Shown piece by piece: positions 1 through 11,193 of a stretch of DNA of 59,049 bases (its first letter is position 1; each line of letters begins with the position of its first letter). Origin of the DNA: Fibrobacterota bacterium (GTDB lineage Bacteria > Fibrobacterota > Fibrobacteria > UBA11236); the NCBI GenBank assembly GCA_028287505.1, contig JAQBPN010000064.1, forward strand, positions 1 to 59,049. The letters are read 5' to 3'. A program made the position numbers and the translations under genes. The notes under the pieces are model-generated. The model had not been told where the DNA came from, searched no databases, and saw only the letters and a program-made list of their open reading frames with translations.

Positions 1-558
1 GGTCGCTTCGATGGTGCCGAGCTGGCAGAATGTCCCTCCCAGGATGGCGTCTTTCCTGACCTCTTTGGCGGCGGAGGTGATTTCCAGGTACAACTGGCTA
101 CCCTTGATGTAGCGATTGTCGTCTCCCGGCATGCCCGAGGAATTGTTGGCCACGGAACCTTTCACCGTGGCGGCCAGGCTGGCATTGTCGATGGCGCCGA
201 TATAATAGTCCGGAGACGCCGCCACCAAGTGCTTCAACAGGGGCATGCCCCCGCCGCCGCAGCCCCGGCCGGAAAGCCCGTTCGCCATGGAGCCCGGTAT
301 TTCCTTCGCCGGCACCCATTTTTTGTCCGACAGCCAATGGTAATTCCAGGCTCTTGGACTGGTCACGCTGTCTGAACGGAGGTAATCCCGGCCCGCCATT
401 TGGGAATTGCCGATCATCAGATAGACGATGAATTTTTCCTTCGGGATGTTCGTCGCACCCAGCAGGATGTTCGAGTGCGCATGGGAAGACGCCGCCAGGG
501 CCGGCAACATGGCGGCCAGGATTATGGACCTGAGGTCCATTCGGTTTGCTGCTTCCAT
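1..558 (-). CDS. SASA-family carbohydrate esterase, C-terminus cut off by window edge
   Basis: The reading frame runs from an ATG at 558 to base 1 without a stop (186 codons seen). The N-terminus has a hydrophobic stretch ending at SSHAHS, which looks like a signal peptide, so the protein is probably exported. At about residues 43-56 VYLMIGNSQMAGRD resembles the GQSNM block I of the SASA/CE6 family (sialate or acetylxylan O-acetylesterases); the Ser in GNSQMAG would be the nucleophile. Such enzymes remove acetyl groups from sugars. The catalytic His block would lie outside the window, so activity cannot be judged. A GGGGGAG stretch just before the ATG at 558 supports this start, although spacing is short; an inner ATG at 540 is the alternative. 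Family call is from motif similarity only. Confidence 0.6.
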   Translation of the reverse strand, partial: MEAANRMDLRSIILAAMLPALAASSHAHSNILLGATNIPKEKFIVYLMIGNSQMAGRDYLRSDSVTSPRAWNYHWLSDKKWVPAKEIPGSMANGLSGRGCGGGGMPLLKHLVAASPDYYIGAIDNASLAATVKGSVANNSSGMPGDDNRYIKGSQLYLEITSAAKEVRKDAILGGTFCQLGTIEAT

Positions 559-747
559 GACTCCCCCTTGAAGGATGGGGATTTCTCCCGTCATCCCCAG
601 GGGAATCTATAGCCGTAGCGCGGGCGTGTCCTCCGGATCTTTTGGGGGTTTCCGGGATACGGAAATACCGATGCGCAAATTGACCGGAATCGCGCGCGGG
701 TGTTCACTTTTGAGAACACGGATTTTCCGGAATCGCCCGGGAACCGT

Positions 748-1866
<1,119 letters not shown>

Positions 1867-2015
1867 CTATCTTCACCCTGAACGTCGGGGTCCCAAATAT
1901 AGCCCAGGGGGGGACAGCCTGCCAAGCGCATCGGGGCGGGTGAATTACTATTTTGCCCAGGATTACGGCCCGTATCCGCAATTTCGGTGAATGGTTCATC
2001 CCCCAAGGAGCAGAA

Positions 2016-2789
2016 ATGAAAACGACCTTCCGGTTCTCCGCCCTGGTGTTCGCCCTCGCCCTTTCCGCGCGCGCAGGCGTCACCTTCGTCCAATCCATGC
2101 AGGAAATCGGCGGCCAGAAACCCGCCACCAACAACACCATCCACCTGGAGAAGGATCGCGTCCGCATCGATATGGGAAGCAACCCGGATACCTACATGAT
2201 CTACCGTGGGGACAAGAAGGTGTTCTATACCGTCAACCTCAAGGAGAAGTCCTACATGGAGATGACGGAACAGGACTTCAAGGACATGGCGGCCAAGATG
2301 GACGACGCCATGAAGAAGATGAACGAGAGCATGGCCAAAATGCCTCCCGAGCAGCGCAAGAGCATGGAGGCCATGATGGCCAAGATGATGCCGGGCGGCG
2401 CCAAAGCCCCCAAGATCACGTATAAGAAGGTCGGGAGCGGCGGCACGGTGAACGGGTGGAGCACGGACAAATACGAAGGCTCCCAGGAAGGCGCCAAGCG
2501 TTCCGAGATCTGGACGACCAGTCCCAAAAGCCTGGACCTCAACGAATCGGATTTCCAGGTGTTGAAGGACATGGCCAAGTTCTTCGAGAAGTTCGCCCAG
2601 AACATGCAGGGAATGGTCGGCGACAAGAGCAACGGCCTGGATGGCATTCCGGTCAAAACCGTAAGCTATAAGGACGGCCAACCCCATTTCCAGACCGAGG
2701 TGAAGGAAGTGAAGAAGGAAAGCCAGCCGGCCTCTCTTTTCGAGATTCCCGCCGGACTGACCCAGCGGAAAATGGGAAAGCCGCAATAG
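2016..2789 (+). CDS. Secreted DUF4412-like protein
   Basis: 257 residues beginning with a clear signal peptide (MKTTFRFSALVFALALSARA, cleavage near residue 20). The start is fixed by an AAGGAG Shine-Dalgarno eight bases before the ATG at 2016; the frame is open further upstream but without such support. The mature part has the beta-rich pattern of DUF4412 proteins (repeated short strands such as RVRIDMGSN, YMIYRGDKKVFYTVN) with a Met/Lys-rich helical insert at about residues 85-125. DUF4412 has no established function; members are periplasmic or outer-membrane associated. No operon partner is evident: leuB is divergent and the acyltransferase downstream has its own promoter. Confidence 0.65.
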   Translation: MKTTFRFSALVFALALSARAGVTFVQSMQEIGGQKPATNNTIHLEKDRVRIDMGSNPDTYMIYRGDKKVFYTVNLKEKSYMEMTEQDFKDMAAKMDDAMKKMNESMAKMPPEQRKSMEAMMAKMMPGGAKAPKITYKKVGSGGTVNGWSTDKYEGSQEGAKRSEIWTTSPKSLDLNESDFQVLKDMAKFFEKFAQNMQGMVGDKSNGLDGIPVKTVSYKDGQPHFQTEVKEVKKESQPASLFEIPAGLTQRKMGKPQ

Positions 2790-2810
2790 CCCTCTCCGGG
2801 CGATAAAGGC

Positions 2811-2840
2811 TTGGCGCCGGAAGCCGCTTTTTCATAGAAT
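2811..2840 (+). promoter_or_regulatory. Sigma-70-type promoter of the MBOAT gene
   Basis: TTGGCG at 2811-2816 and TAGAAT at 2835-2840 are separated by 18 bases. The start codon at 2867 follows about 20 bases after the expected transcription start, with GGGGTGATC as ribosome binding site. Confidence 0.5.
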
Positions 2841-2866
2841 CACCTCGGGTCAACCCGGGGTGATCG

Positions 2867-4246
2867 GTGCTTTTCTACTCCTTGGAATTCGCAGTCTTCT
2901 ACCTCGCCGTCTTCCTGGCGTACCGGCTCATTCCCGCCGCCGGGAAAAAGCCCCTCCTCCTGATCGCAAGTCTCTGGTTCTATGCCGCCTGGGACTGGCG
3001 GTTCCTGGGCCTGATCCTGCTTTCCTCCGGGACCGATTTCCTGTGCGGCCGCTTCATACACGGGGAGTCCCGCCCGGGAGCGAAGAAAGCCTGGCTGATT
3101 CTCAGTCTGGCCATGAACCTGGGCATCCTCGGCTTCTTCAAGTATTTCAACTTCTTCCTGGAATCCTTCCACGCGGTCTTTCCGCATGTCCCGGAGCCTG
3201 GGCTTAAAATCATCCTACCGGTGGGGATTTCCTTTTTCACCTTCCAAAGCCTCAGTTACACCATCGACATCTATCGCGGCCAGGTGAAGCCGGTTCCGGC
3301 CCCGGACTTCTTCCTCTTCGTCGCCTTCTTCCCGCAACTGCTTTCCGGTCCCATCGTGCGCGCCTCCGAGTTCCTGCCCCAGTTGCAAGCACTTCCCCGC
3401 TTCCGATGGGATGATGTCTGGGAAGGGGCCCTGCTGTTCGCGCGCGGCTTTTGCAAAAAGGTCCTGCTGGCCAATCTCCTGGCCCATTTCGCCGATCCGC
3501 GTTTCGCCCGTCCCGAAGCCTACGGGGCCCTGGAATGCCTCTTGGCCGTCTATGCGTTCGCGTTCCAGATCTATTGGGACTTCTCCGGATACACGGACAT
3601 GGCCCGGGGCTCCGCCCTGGCGCTGGGATTCCGCTTTCCGGAAAACTTCAACCTGCCCTACCTCTCCGCCTCGCCCCGGGAGTTCTGGCGCCGCTGGCAC
3701 ATGACCCTATCCACCTGGTTGCGCGACTATTTGTACAAAAGCCTCGGGGGCGACCGCCATGGCCGGCTGGCCACCTTGCGGAACCTGTTCCTGACCATGG
3801 CCCTGGGAGGCCTCTGGCATGGCGCAAACTGGACCTTCGTGATCTGGGGCTGCTACCACGGGACCCTGCTGGTAATCCAGCGCCTGCTTCCCGGACAAGA
3901 GCGCCAGGGTAACGTGCCGGATACCTGGCGTCCCCTCCGCATCTTTTTCACGTTCCACCTTGTCTGCCTGGGATGGGTTTTCTTCCGCGCGGAAAGCCTG
4001 GACATGGCGCTGCGCTTCCTGCGGCGTATGGCTTCAGGACCCTGGGACTGGCATCCCGCGCTGGCATTGACCGCCGGCGGCCTGCTGGTCTGCGCCGGGT
4101 GGCAAATCGTCTCCGAAGCGAACCGGGCCCGCAACGCATCGGGATTGATCTGGCAGGGAGCGCGCCTGGCGGTTACCGCCGCGGGCGTGGCGCTCGCATT
4201 CGTCTACTCCACGGACAGCGCCCCCTTCCTGTACTTCCAATTCTGA
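2867..4246 (+). CDS. AlgI-like membrane-bound O-acyltransferase (MBOAT)
   Basis: 459-residue polytopic membrane protein. MBOAT proteins of the AlgI type move acyl (usually acetyl) groups across or within the membrane for O-acetylation of exopolysaccharide or cell wall polymers. The sequence has the hallmark WDFSGYTDMARG block, then FWRRWHMTLSTWLRDYLY, then GGLWHGANWTFVIWG with the conserved catalytic His at residue 318. Length and hydrophobic profile match AlgI/DltB/PatA relatives. It starts with GTG at 2867, preceded closely by GGGGTGATC, a good match to the anti-Shine-Dalgarno. Only three bases separate it from the SGNH-type gene at 4250, the usual partner, so the two are an operon. The acceptor polymer is not shown by the sequence. 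Confidence 0.9.
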   Translation: MLFYSLEFAVFYLAVFLAYRLIPAAGKKPLLLIASLWFYAAWDWRFLGLILLSSGTDFLCGRFIHGESRPGAKKAWLILSLAMNLGILGFFKYFNFFLESFHAVFPHVPEPGLKIILPVGISFFTFQSLSYTIDIYRGQVKPVPAPDFFLFVAFFPQLLSGPIVRASEFLPQLQALPRFRWDDVWEGALLFARGFCKKVLLANLLAHFADPRFARPEAYGALECLLAVYAFAFQIYWDFSGYTDMARGSALALGFRFPENFNLPYLSASPREFWRRWHMTLSTWLRDYLYKSLGGDRHGRLATLRNLFLTMALGGLWHGANWTFVIWGCYHGTLLVIQRLLPGQERQGNVPDTWRPLRIFFTFHLVCLGWVFFRAESLDMALRFLRRMASGPWDWHPALALTAGGLLVCAGWQIVSEANRARNASGLIWQGARLAVTAAGVALAFVYSTDSAPFLYFQF

Positions 4247-4249
4247 ACC

Positions 4250-5266
4250 ATGAAGCCCTTCCGCAAAATCCTGTTCTTCGGCTTCTGCCTGGCGCTGTGC
4301 CTGGCCGGGATCGAAGCCTACGCGCGCTACAAGGTGACGACCACGCCGGCGCGCCAGGCTCTCGATCGTTATCGGCCGGACGGCCGTCCCCATGCCGTTT
4401 TTTTGGGAAGCTCCCTGACGGATGCGGGCATCCGCGCCGATCGCCTGGATTCCCTCCAGGCGGGGAACGCCCATGGCTTCCGCTCCTTCAACCTGGCCTT
4501 GGCGGGTTTGAGCGGAAGCGCCAACTATTACCTGCTCTTCAAGAATTTCATCCTGCCGCGCGCGCGGCCCAGATACCTGGTGGTGGAAGCCCCCGGGGTC
4601 CCGTTCTTTCCGCCGGCGGACCGCTTCAAAGCGGAAGGCAGCGGCCTGCGCGTGGAATCCTTCCGATCCGAGTTGATGGAGTACCCGGACTTCCTGTACC
4701 TGGCGGGCGGCTTTCCCGGTGCCGTCGAATCCCTCTCGTTCTGGCTGCATAAACATTGGCTGTCCTACCACTATCGTCTGGAAATCCAGGCCCGCATCCG
4801 GGAGCGCTTTCATGGGAACCAGAGCGGGAACGGGGATGAGGCCGCGGGGCAAGGGCCGTACCATATGGCCGCGGACGCCTTCGCAAGGTTCGCGGAGAAC
4901 ACCCGGGTGGATTTGCAGCGAATGGAAAAATCCGGCGATGGAGCGGAGGCGATGCGCCGAAAGGAAGCCCACCTGATCGATCTCGCGGCATTGGCGAAGG
5001 CTGAAGGCGTGCGCCTGGTGGTTCTGAAGCCGCCCTGTCCGCCCATGGACATGGAAACCCGCATGGTACCCGCTTTCGCCGACTATGACCGGGGATTCCG
5101 GGCCCTATGCGATTCCTTGGGCGTCGCCTATCTGGATTTCAGCACGGGGAAAAGCTGCGGCCCTTATGCCTATTCGGACGGAATCCATCTGGACGAAGCA
5201 AGCGCACGCACGCTTACGGCCTGCGTGTCCGGGGCCCTTGCCTCGCCAGGGGCGGAAGGGCCCTGA
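4250..5266 (+). CDS. SGNH/GDSL-type protein, partner of the MBOAT
   Basis: 338 residues with one N-terminal membrane anchor (FRKILFFGFCLALCLAGIE) and a periplasmic domain. VFLGSSLTDAGI has the block I Ser of SGNH hydrolases, FNLALAGLSGSANYY corresponds to block II/III, and SDGIHLDEAS near the C-terminus carries the Asp-x-x-His of block V. Proteins of this kind (AlgJ/AlgX/PatB/DltD-like) take the acyl group delivered by an MBOAT and attach it to a polymer outside the cytoplasmic membrane. It is translated directly after the MBOAT gene with no ribosome binding site of its own, which suggests coupling. Assignment to a specific polymer is not possible. Confidence 0.75.
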   Translation: MKPFRKILFFGFCLALCLAGIEAYARYKVTTTPARQALDRYRPDGRPHAVFLGSSLTDAGIRADRLDSLQAGNAHGFRSFNLALAGLSGSANYYLLFKNFILPRARPRYLVVEAPGVPFFPPADRFKAEGSGLRVESFRSELMEYPDFLYLAGGFPGAVESLSFWLHKHWLSYHYRLEIQARIRERFHGNQSGNGDEAAGQGPYHMAADAFARFAENTRVDLQRMEKSGDGAEAMRRKEAHLIDLAALAKAEGVRLVVLKPPCPPMDMETRMVPAFADYDRGFRALCDSLGVAYLDFSTGKSCGPYAYSDGIHLDEASARTLTACVSGALASPGAEGP

Positions 5267-5350
5267 AGATTGCTCATTTTCGGCATACCCGCCGTCACAT
5301 TTCCGATTTAAATTGACCCTACCGGACACCCGCACCGGTTTGGGAGGAAC

Positions 5351-6496
5351 ATGACCAGGAACCTGCGCATCTGGACCGTAGTATTGATCGCATTATTCAT
5401 GCCCTTGCGGGCCCAAACCGTCGATCACGACTTCCCTGGATTCAAAGTTCTGGTATTCTACGCGGCCCACGGATATCGCCATTCCTCCATCCCCCCGGCG
5501 ATGGAAATGTTCAAGCGGATGGATTCCCTCGCGACCGCCAAGCCGGGCTTTTTCAATCCCGTCACCGCCGACTTTACCGATCAGGTTTCCGTCTTCAATG
5601 CCGGAAACCTCGCGAAGTACAAGGTGGTGGTCCTGTTGCAGACCACGGACCTGGGATCCTGGCTTAACGACAATCAGAAACAAGCGTTGCTCGACTATGT
5701 CAATCACCAGGGCGGACTCGTGGCCATCCATGGCGCCCTGGACGCATCCCCGTCCTGGGGCGAGTATGTAACCTTGCTCGGAGGCGCCATGGCAGCCAAC
5801 AAGGGTCTATCCACGCATTCCATCCGTTGGTCGGAAAACTACGGAAAAGTGGGATTGCGCGGAGCTGTTCCCATTATGACCGGCCTACCGTCCCAACTCA
5901 CCCTGAAAGACGAATGGTATTCCTTGCAGGGCGCCGAGGACCTTTCCCTGGAGGGTTCCGACACCGTCGCCTTTGCGCAGAAAAGCGGGTTCGTGCCGGA
6001 AGACTCGATCGGTTCCGATCTGGTCGTGGCCTGGACCCGGGATCTCCCCAAAGGAGGAAGGGTATTCTCCACCACCTTGGGTCATACTGCCGAGGCCTAT
6101 GCCGATTGCGGTTTCAAACGCCTCCTGCGAAACGGGATTCTCTGGGCCGGATACCAGAACTGGAGTATTCCGGAGGATGTGGGATCGGTCCCGGGCTGGG
6201 ATTGCCCCGGCGCCGCGACCGGGAGCCGGGCGGTTTTCCGGGAACGGAAGGGGATGGCGGGATTCACCGCGGAGAGGAATGGGAATGCTTTGAAGGTAAC
6301 GACTCTGTTACCAGGGTCCCACCGGATTCTTCTCCGGACCCTGGACGGCAAGGTCCGGGCATCGGGGCAAATCGCAGGGGCCGGCTCCCATGAATTCCGC
6401 GGCCTCCGGTCGGACGTGGTCTATGCGGTGGAAGTGCGCCGGAACGGCGGACGCGCGGAGCGGCGTCTTATTTCACCAGGGCCTGGAGTTCCTTGA
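5351..6496 (+). CDS. Secreted ThuA-domain protein
   Basis: 381 residues. A signal peptide (about residues 1-21, ending LRAQ) precedes a ThuA domain, a class I glutamine-amidotransferase-like fold found in proteins linked to sugar utilisation. Recognisable parts are VLVFYAAHGYRHSS, VVLLQTTDLGSWLND, GGLVAIHGALD and the late TLGHTAEAYAD. Residues about 300-375 form a separate beta-rich tail (HRILLRTLDGKVRASG) resembling C-terminal domains of secreted FCB proteins. GGGAGGA precedes the ATG. The 3' end overlaps the convergent isochorismatase gene by 29 bases. The catalytic activity of ThuA proteins is poorly known; the substrate is unknown here. Confidence 0.8.
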   Translation: MTRNLRIWTVVLIALFMPLRAQTVDHDFPGFKVLVFYAAHGYRHSSIPPAMEMFKRMDSLATAKPGFFNPVTADFTDQVSVFNAGNLAKYKVVVLLQTTDLGSWLNDNQKQALLDYVNHQGGLVAIHGALDASPSWGEYVTLLGGAMAANKGLSTHSIRWSENYGKVGLRGAVPIMTGLPSQLTLKDEWYSLQGAEDLSLEGSDTVAFAQKSGFVPEDSIGSDLVVAWTRDLPKGGRVFSTTLGHTAEAYADCGFKRLLRNGILWAGYQNWSIPEDVGSVPGWDCPGAATGSRAVFRERKGMAGFTAERNGNALKVTTLLPGSHRILLRTLDGKVRASGQIAGAGSHEFRGLRSDVVYAVEVRRNGGRAERRLISPGPGVP

Positions 6497-7031
6497 ACTC
6501 GGGGGTTCCCGCCTCCCGCAGCCATTCGAAGATCACCATTTCCGTGGTCACCAACTCCGCCCCATGGCGCTGCAATCGCTGCAACGCCGCTTCCCGGTCC
6601 GGGTCCTTGCGGGAAGAAACCGCGTCGGTCACCAGGAACAGATTGTAGCCGGCGGCCAACAGCTCCAACCCGGTCTGCATCACGCACACGTGGGTCTCGA
6701 GCCCGGCCACCACCACCTGGCGCCGCCCCGTGGCCTCCAATCCCTGCCGCAACGGATCGCTGCCCAGGGCGCTGAAGCGCAGCTTGGTGAAATAGGTCTG
6801 ATTGTCCGGAAGCCATTGCAGCAGTTCCCCGGCGGTATTTCCCAGTCCCTTCGGATACTGCTCCGAGACCAGCACCGGGACCTTCAGCCTCAAAGCTCCG
6901 CGCGCCAGGGTCTGGGCATTCCTGGCCACCGCCTCGAATGCCGGCACCACGGGACGGAATTTTTCCTGGATGTCCACGATGAGGAGAGCGGATTCGGAAA
7001 CTTTCAAGAGCCTGTCGTCGGATAATGCCAT
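6468..7031 (-). CDS. Isochorismatase-family cysteine hydrolase
   Basis: 187 residues of the YcaC/nicotinamidase-like superfamily. The catalytic triad is visible: Asp20 in LLIVDIQEKF, Lys83 in FTKLRFSAL and Cys116 in GLETHVCVMQTG, the last after the usual non-proline cis-peptide region. Such enzymes hydrolyse C-N or vinyl-ether bonds of small molecules; the short form without extra domains is usually of unknown substrate. GGGAGG lies just before the ATG at 7031. It is downstream of ilvC on the same strand, but a hairpin at 7065-7088 separates them. Confidence 0.85.
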   Translation of the reverse strand: MALSDDRLLKVSESALLIVDIQEKFRPVVPAFEAVARNAQTLARGALRLKVPVLVSEQYPKGLGNTAGELLQWLPDNQTYFTKLRFSALGSDPLRQGLEATGRRQVVVAGLETHVCVMQTGLELLAAGYNLFLVTDAVSSRKDPDREAALQRLQRHGAELVTTEMVIFEWLREAGTPEFKELQALVK

Positions 7032-7064
7032 GGCAACCTCCCGGGAATCTGCCGGAAATGGAAA

Positions 7065-7088
7065 GGGCGGAGACTCGCATCTCCGCCC
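7065..7088 (-). terminator. Hairpin between ilvC and the hydrolase gene
   Basis: A perfect 9-bp inverted repeat (GGGCGGAGA / TCTCCGCCC) with a six-base loop. Read on the minus strand it is followed by TTTCCATTT, a poor U-tract, so it may be a weak or partial terminator of ilvC transcription rather than a full stop. Confidence 0.45.
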
Positions 7089-7155
7089 GCACCTTCAATA
7101 TATAATCCGAAAGCCTTTCAAGCCTCGGGAAGTCCCTTAAACTTCGGGAAGTTTT

Positions 7156-8160
7156 TCAGACTTCCTTGGACTCGATCCACTTCATGTTCTTGCGCAGCTT
7201 GCGCCCGACCACTTCCAGGGGATGGTTCTTTTCCTTGGCTTCCCAGGCGCGGAAATTCTTGCCGCCGCTCTGGAGTTCCGTCAAGAAGGCCTTCGCGAAC
7301 TTGCCGTTCTGGATTTCCTTCAGGACCTTCTTCATCTCCAACTTGGTCTTTGCAGTAATAATGCGGGGGCCCGTGACCATGTCGCCGTATTCGGCGGTGT
7401 TGGAAACCGAGTAGCGCATGTAGCTGAGGCCGCCCTGGTAGAACAGGTCGACGATGAGCTTCACTTCGTGCATGCATTCGAAATAGGCCAGCTCTTCCGG
7501 ATAGCCGCCTTCGATCAAGGTCTCGAATCCGGCCTTCACCAGCGCCGCGAGGCCGCCGCAGAGCACGCTCTGTTCGCCGAAGAGATCGGTTTCAGTCTCG
7601 TCCTTGAAGGTGGTTTCGATGGCGCCGGCCTTGAGGCCGCCCACGCCGCGGGCATGCGCCAGGGCGATATCGCGCGCTTTGCCGGTCGCATCCTGCTGGA
7701 TGGCGATGAGGCAGGGCACGCCGCCGCCTTTGACGAACTCGCTGCGGACCAGGTGGCCCGGTCCCTTGGGCGCGATCATGATCACGTTGACGTTCTTGGG
7801 GGGCACGATGTTCTTGAAATGGATGTTGAATCCGTGGGACCAGATCAGGGTCTTGCCCGCCTTGAGATGCGGCAGGATGTCGGTTTCATAGACGGACTTC
7901 TGCACTTCGTCCGGCAGGAGGATCTGGATGATATCGGCCTGGGCGGCGGCTTCGGCGGCGGACACGGGCTTGAAGCCATGCTTCACGGCGAGCTTGTAAT
8001 TGGCCGAACCCTTGCGCTGGCCGATGATGACCTTGACGCCGCTGTCGCGGAGATTCTGGGCCTGGGCGTGGCCCTGGCTTCCATAGCCGATCACGGCCAG
8101 GGTTTTGCCCTTGAGGGCGGACATGGAACCGTCTTTCATCGTATACACTTTCAGAGACAT
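7156..8160 (-). CDS. ilvC: Ketol-acid reductoisomerase, class I
   Basis: Catalyses the Mg2+- and NADPH-dependent isomerisation and reduction of 2-acetolactate or 2-aceto-2-hydroxybutyrate in valine/isoleucine synthesis. The 334-residue length is that of the short class I enzyme. Seen are the Rossmann motif GYGSQGHAQAQNLRDSG (from about residue 25), IAPKGPGHLVR, and the metal/substrate residues in ETDLFGEQSVLCGG and GYPEELAYFECMHE. AAAGGA precedes the ATG at 8160. A leader of roughly 80 bases separates it from the extended -10 element at 8243-8251. I see no attenuator peptide or T-box in that leader. Confidence 0.96.
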   Translation of the reverse strand: MSLKVYTMKDGSMSALKGKTLAVIGYGSQGHAQAQNLRDSGVKVIIGQRKGSANYKLAVKHGFKPVSAAEAAAQADIIQILLPDEVQKSVYETDILPHLKAGKTLIWSHGFNIHFKNIVPPKNVNVIMIAPKGPGHLVRSEFVKGGGVPCLIAIQQDATGKARDIALAHARGVGGLKAGAIETTFKDETETDLFGEQSVLCGGLAALVKAGFETLIEGGYPEELAYFECMHEVKLIVDLFYQGGLSYMRYSVSNTAEYGDMVTGPRIITAKTKLEMKKVLKEIQNGKFAKAFLTELQSGGKNFRAWEAKEKNHPLEVVGRKLRKNMKWIESKEV

Positions 8161-8242
8161 TGCTGGTCCTTTCTAAACCTCGAGAATCCGGTACGGTCCC
8201 GAAACGCATGGAATATGGCCGAAGCCATTAAAGCAGGGCGGT

Positions 8243-8251
8243 AAATTAGCA
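8243..8251 (-). promoter_or_regulatory. Extended -10 promoter of ilvC
   Basis: On the minus strand the element reads TGCTAATTT in the context ATTTGCTAATTTACC. It is one of a set of TGCTAnnnT elements found before genes across the window. Confidence 0.5.
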
Positions 8252-8379
8252 AATGTGGGGCGATTCCCGAAGAGGCGGGGCCGGAGCCTCATTCACGGGC
8301 CGGAACCCTGGATCGGCGGGGCTTGTTTTCCGTTATTCAAATAGAAGGGGTAAAACCCCTGCTAACCCCGGGAGACATT

Positions 8380-8829
8380 ATGGATGCGCGCGACGACAAA
8401 TCCGAACAATGGTCCCAACTGCTTGAGAAAATACAGGACATCAAATTCACCATGTTGACCACGGAAAATGAGGAAGGCGTCCTGCATTCCCGGCCAATGG
8501 CCACTCTGAACACACTGGAAGAGGGATCCCTCTGGTTCTTTACCGGCAAATCCACCCATAAGTGCCGGGAAATCGGCCGGCATCCGCGGGTCAACCTCGC
8601 CTTTGTCGCCGGGGGCAAGGATACTTTCGTGTCCATCGCCGGGGAAGCGCAACTGGTGGAGGATGCCTCCAAGGCCGAGGAGCTTTGGAACCCCATGATG
8701 CAGGCCTGGTTTCCGGAAGGGTTGGACGATCCCGAACTCATCCTGCTCAGAGTGGACGTGGAGGAGGCGGAATATTGGGACGTCGCTTCCAGGAAGATGA
8801 CCCGGTTCACCCAATTCGCCAAATCTTAG
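8380..8829 (+). CDS. PNPOx-like flavin-binding split-barrel protein (general stress protein 26 type)
   Basis: 149 residues. The fold is that of pyridoxamine 5'-phosphate oxidase-like FMN proteins: TMLTTENEEGVLHSRPMATL, LWFFTGKSTHKCREI and PRVNLAFVAGG follow the COG3871 pattern. These proteins bind FMN or related cofactors and are often stress-induced, but their reaction is mostly undefined. GGGAG seven bases before the ATG at 8380 fixes the start; the frame is open for 19 codons upstream without support. A small hairpin (AGGGG-TAAAA-CCCCT, 8346-8360) lies in the leader. It is followed by a hairpin and T-run before ffh. Confidence 0.8.
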   Translation: MDARDDKSEQWSQLLEKIQDIKFTMLTTENEEGVLHSRPMATLNTLEEGSLWFFTGKSTHKCREIGRHPRVNLAFVAGGKDTFVSIAGEAQLVEDASKAEELWNPMMQAWFPEGLDDPELILLRVDVEEAEYWDVASRKMTRFTQFAKS

Positions 8830-8848
8830 CGCCCGACCCGGCCTTTAA

Positions 8849-8885
8849 GCGGGTTTTCCGTCCGGGCGGACCCGCGGCATTTTTT
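8849..8885 (+). terminator. Terminator between the PNPOx gene and ffh
   Basis: GCGGGT (8849-8854) pairs with ACCCGC (8870-8875), with an inner CCG/CGG pairing, followed by GGCA and six T (8880-8885). The four-base offset before the T-run makes it imperfect. Confidence 0.5.
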
Positions 8886-8897
8886 ATCTTCTAAAGC

Positions 8898-10253
<1,356 letters not shown>

Positions 10254-10311
10254 ATTCCGTCCCGAATTGAGTAGGTTTTCTCCCGACTACCCGGTCCATC
10301 TGGAGACATCG

Positions 10312-11136
10312 ATGGGAATCGCCTTGTTCCGCACACTGCCTGCTTTGGCCGCGCTTTTGTTGGCCGCCTGCTTCGGAACCGATCCGGATGGAAGCTTCAC
10401 GCCCGGAGGCCTGTCCCGCGACCTGGGGACTTATTCCGTTTCCGGCGACAAGATCATCACGGATCGCGGGATCGATTCCATCGGCTACTGCAACCGGGAT
10501 TCCCTGACCATCCGCATCGACAGCACCCGATTCGATACGTCCCGGTTCCAATTGAAAGGCGATTCCCTGTATCTCTTCCAGGATTCCGGCAGCCTGGATT
10601 CCGCCGAGGTCATCTCCAGATGGAGCCTGGCCCGCATGGGATCCGGAACCGGTTTGACCGGCGTCTGGATGTTGATCGCAACGGAGGATATCCTCCTTTC
10701 CGGTGTCTTCACCCAGCAGGAAAAGGACCAGCAGGCGCGTTCCCGAGCCGTCCAGGCCGCGAATCATTCCGAGTTCCCCCTCTACTTCCGATACGACGGA
10801 TCGAGACTCACAGTGTTCGGCTCGGATGAGTCGGCAAAATTATTCATCTCCGTCTGGAACCGGGGCAATGGATACGACTCCATTCCGGACGGGTCCCGTT
10901 ATGACATCGCCCTCAGCGTATTGGACAAAAAAACGGTGGGACTGCAGGGAAGGATCAGCGGAGAAAAGGTCCGCATCGTGCTGGACTATGACGAACGCGC
11001 CTGCGAAATCCGCACCTATTCCAGCGACAACCCCGCCCACGCAACCCAAGTCTACAACCCCCGGCCCAGAACCTGTCCGAATCCCTACGAGCCGCAGTGG
11101 TATCTGGACTTCCTGGGCGCGAACACCAAACCATAG
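10312..11136 (+). CDS. Lipoprotein, first of a tandem paralogous pair
   Basis: 274 residues. The signal peptide LPALAALLLAAC ends in a lipobox (LAAC), so the protein should be lipidated at that Cys. GGAG eight bases before the ATG at 10312 sets the start; the frame is open 15 codons further upstream. The rest is a mainly beta protein of no family I recognise. It aligns along its length with the next gene: LGTYSVSGDKIITD versus IGPYTVVDGKIITP, FQLKGDSLYLF versus FELTGSSVTFL, and both end TCPN-x5-W-x(2)-DFL-x-AN-x-KP. Two Cys per protein (the YC and TCPN sites) are conserved and could form a disulfide. It follows ffh by 58 bases. Confidence 0.75.
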   Translation: MGIALFRTLPALAALLLAACFGTDPDGSFTPGGLSRDLGTYSVSGDKIITDRGIDSIGYCNRDSLTIRIDSTRFDTSRFQLKGDSLYLFQDSGSLDSAEVISRWSLARMGSGTGLTGVWMLIATEDILLSGVFTQQEKDQQARSRAVQAANHSEFPLYFRYDGSRLTVFGSDESAKLFISVWNRGNGYDSIPDGSRYDIALSVLDKKTVGLQGRISGEKVRIVLDYDERACEIRTYSSDNPAHATQVYNPRPRTCPNPYEPQWYLDFLGANTKP

Positions 11137-11193
11137 CCATGACCGGAATCTGAAGTTCGTATGCGACAACATCGTGAATGGAGAAACTACCCC

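Noticed and set aside
700-719. GTGTTC...GAACAC inverted repeat after leuB as a terminator
   Set aside because: Only six pairs with an eight-base loop and no T-run on the minus strand.
7139-7154. AAACTTCGGGAAGTTT palindrome next to the ilvC stop
   Set aside because: AT-rich short stem with no clear T-tract in the right direction; too weak to call an operator or terminator.
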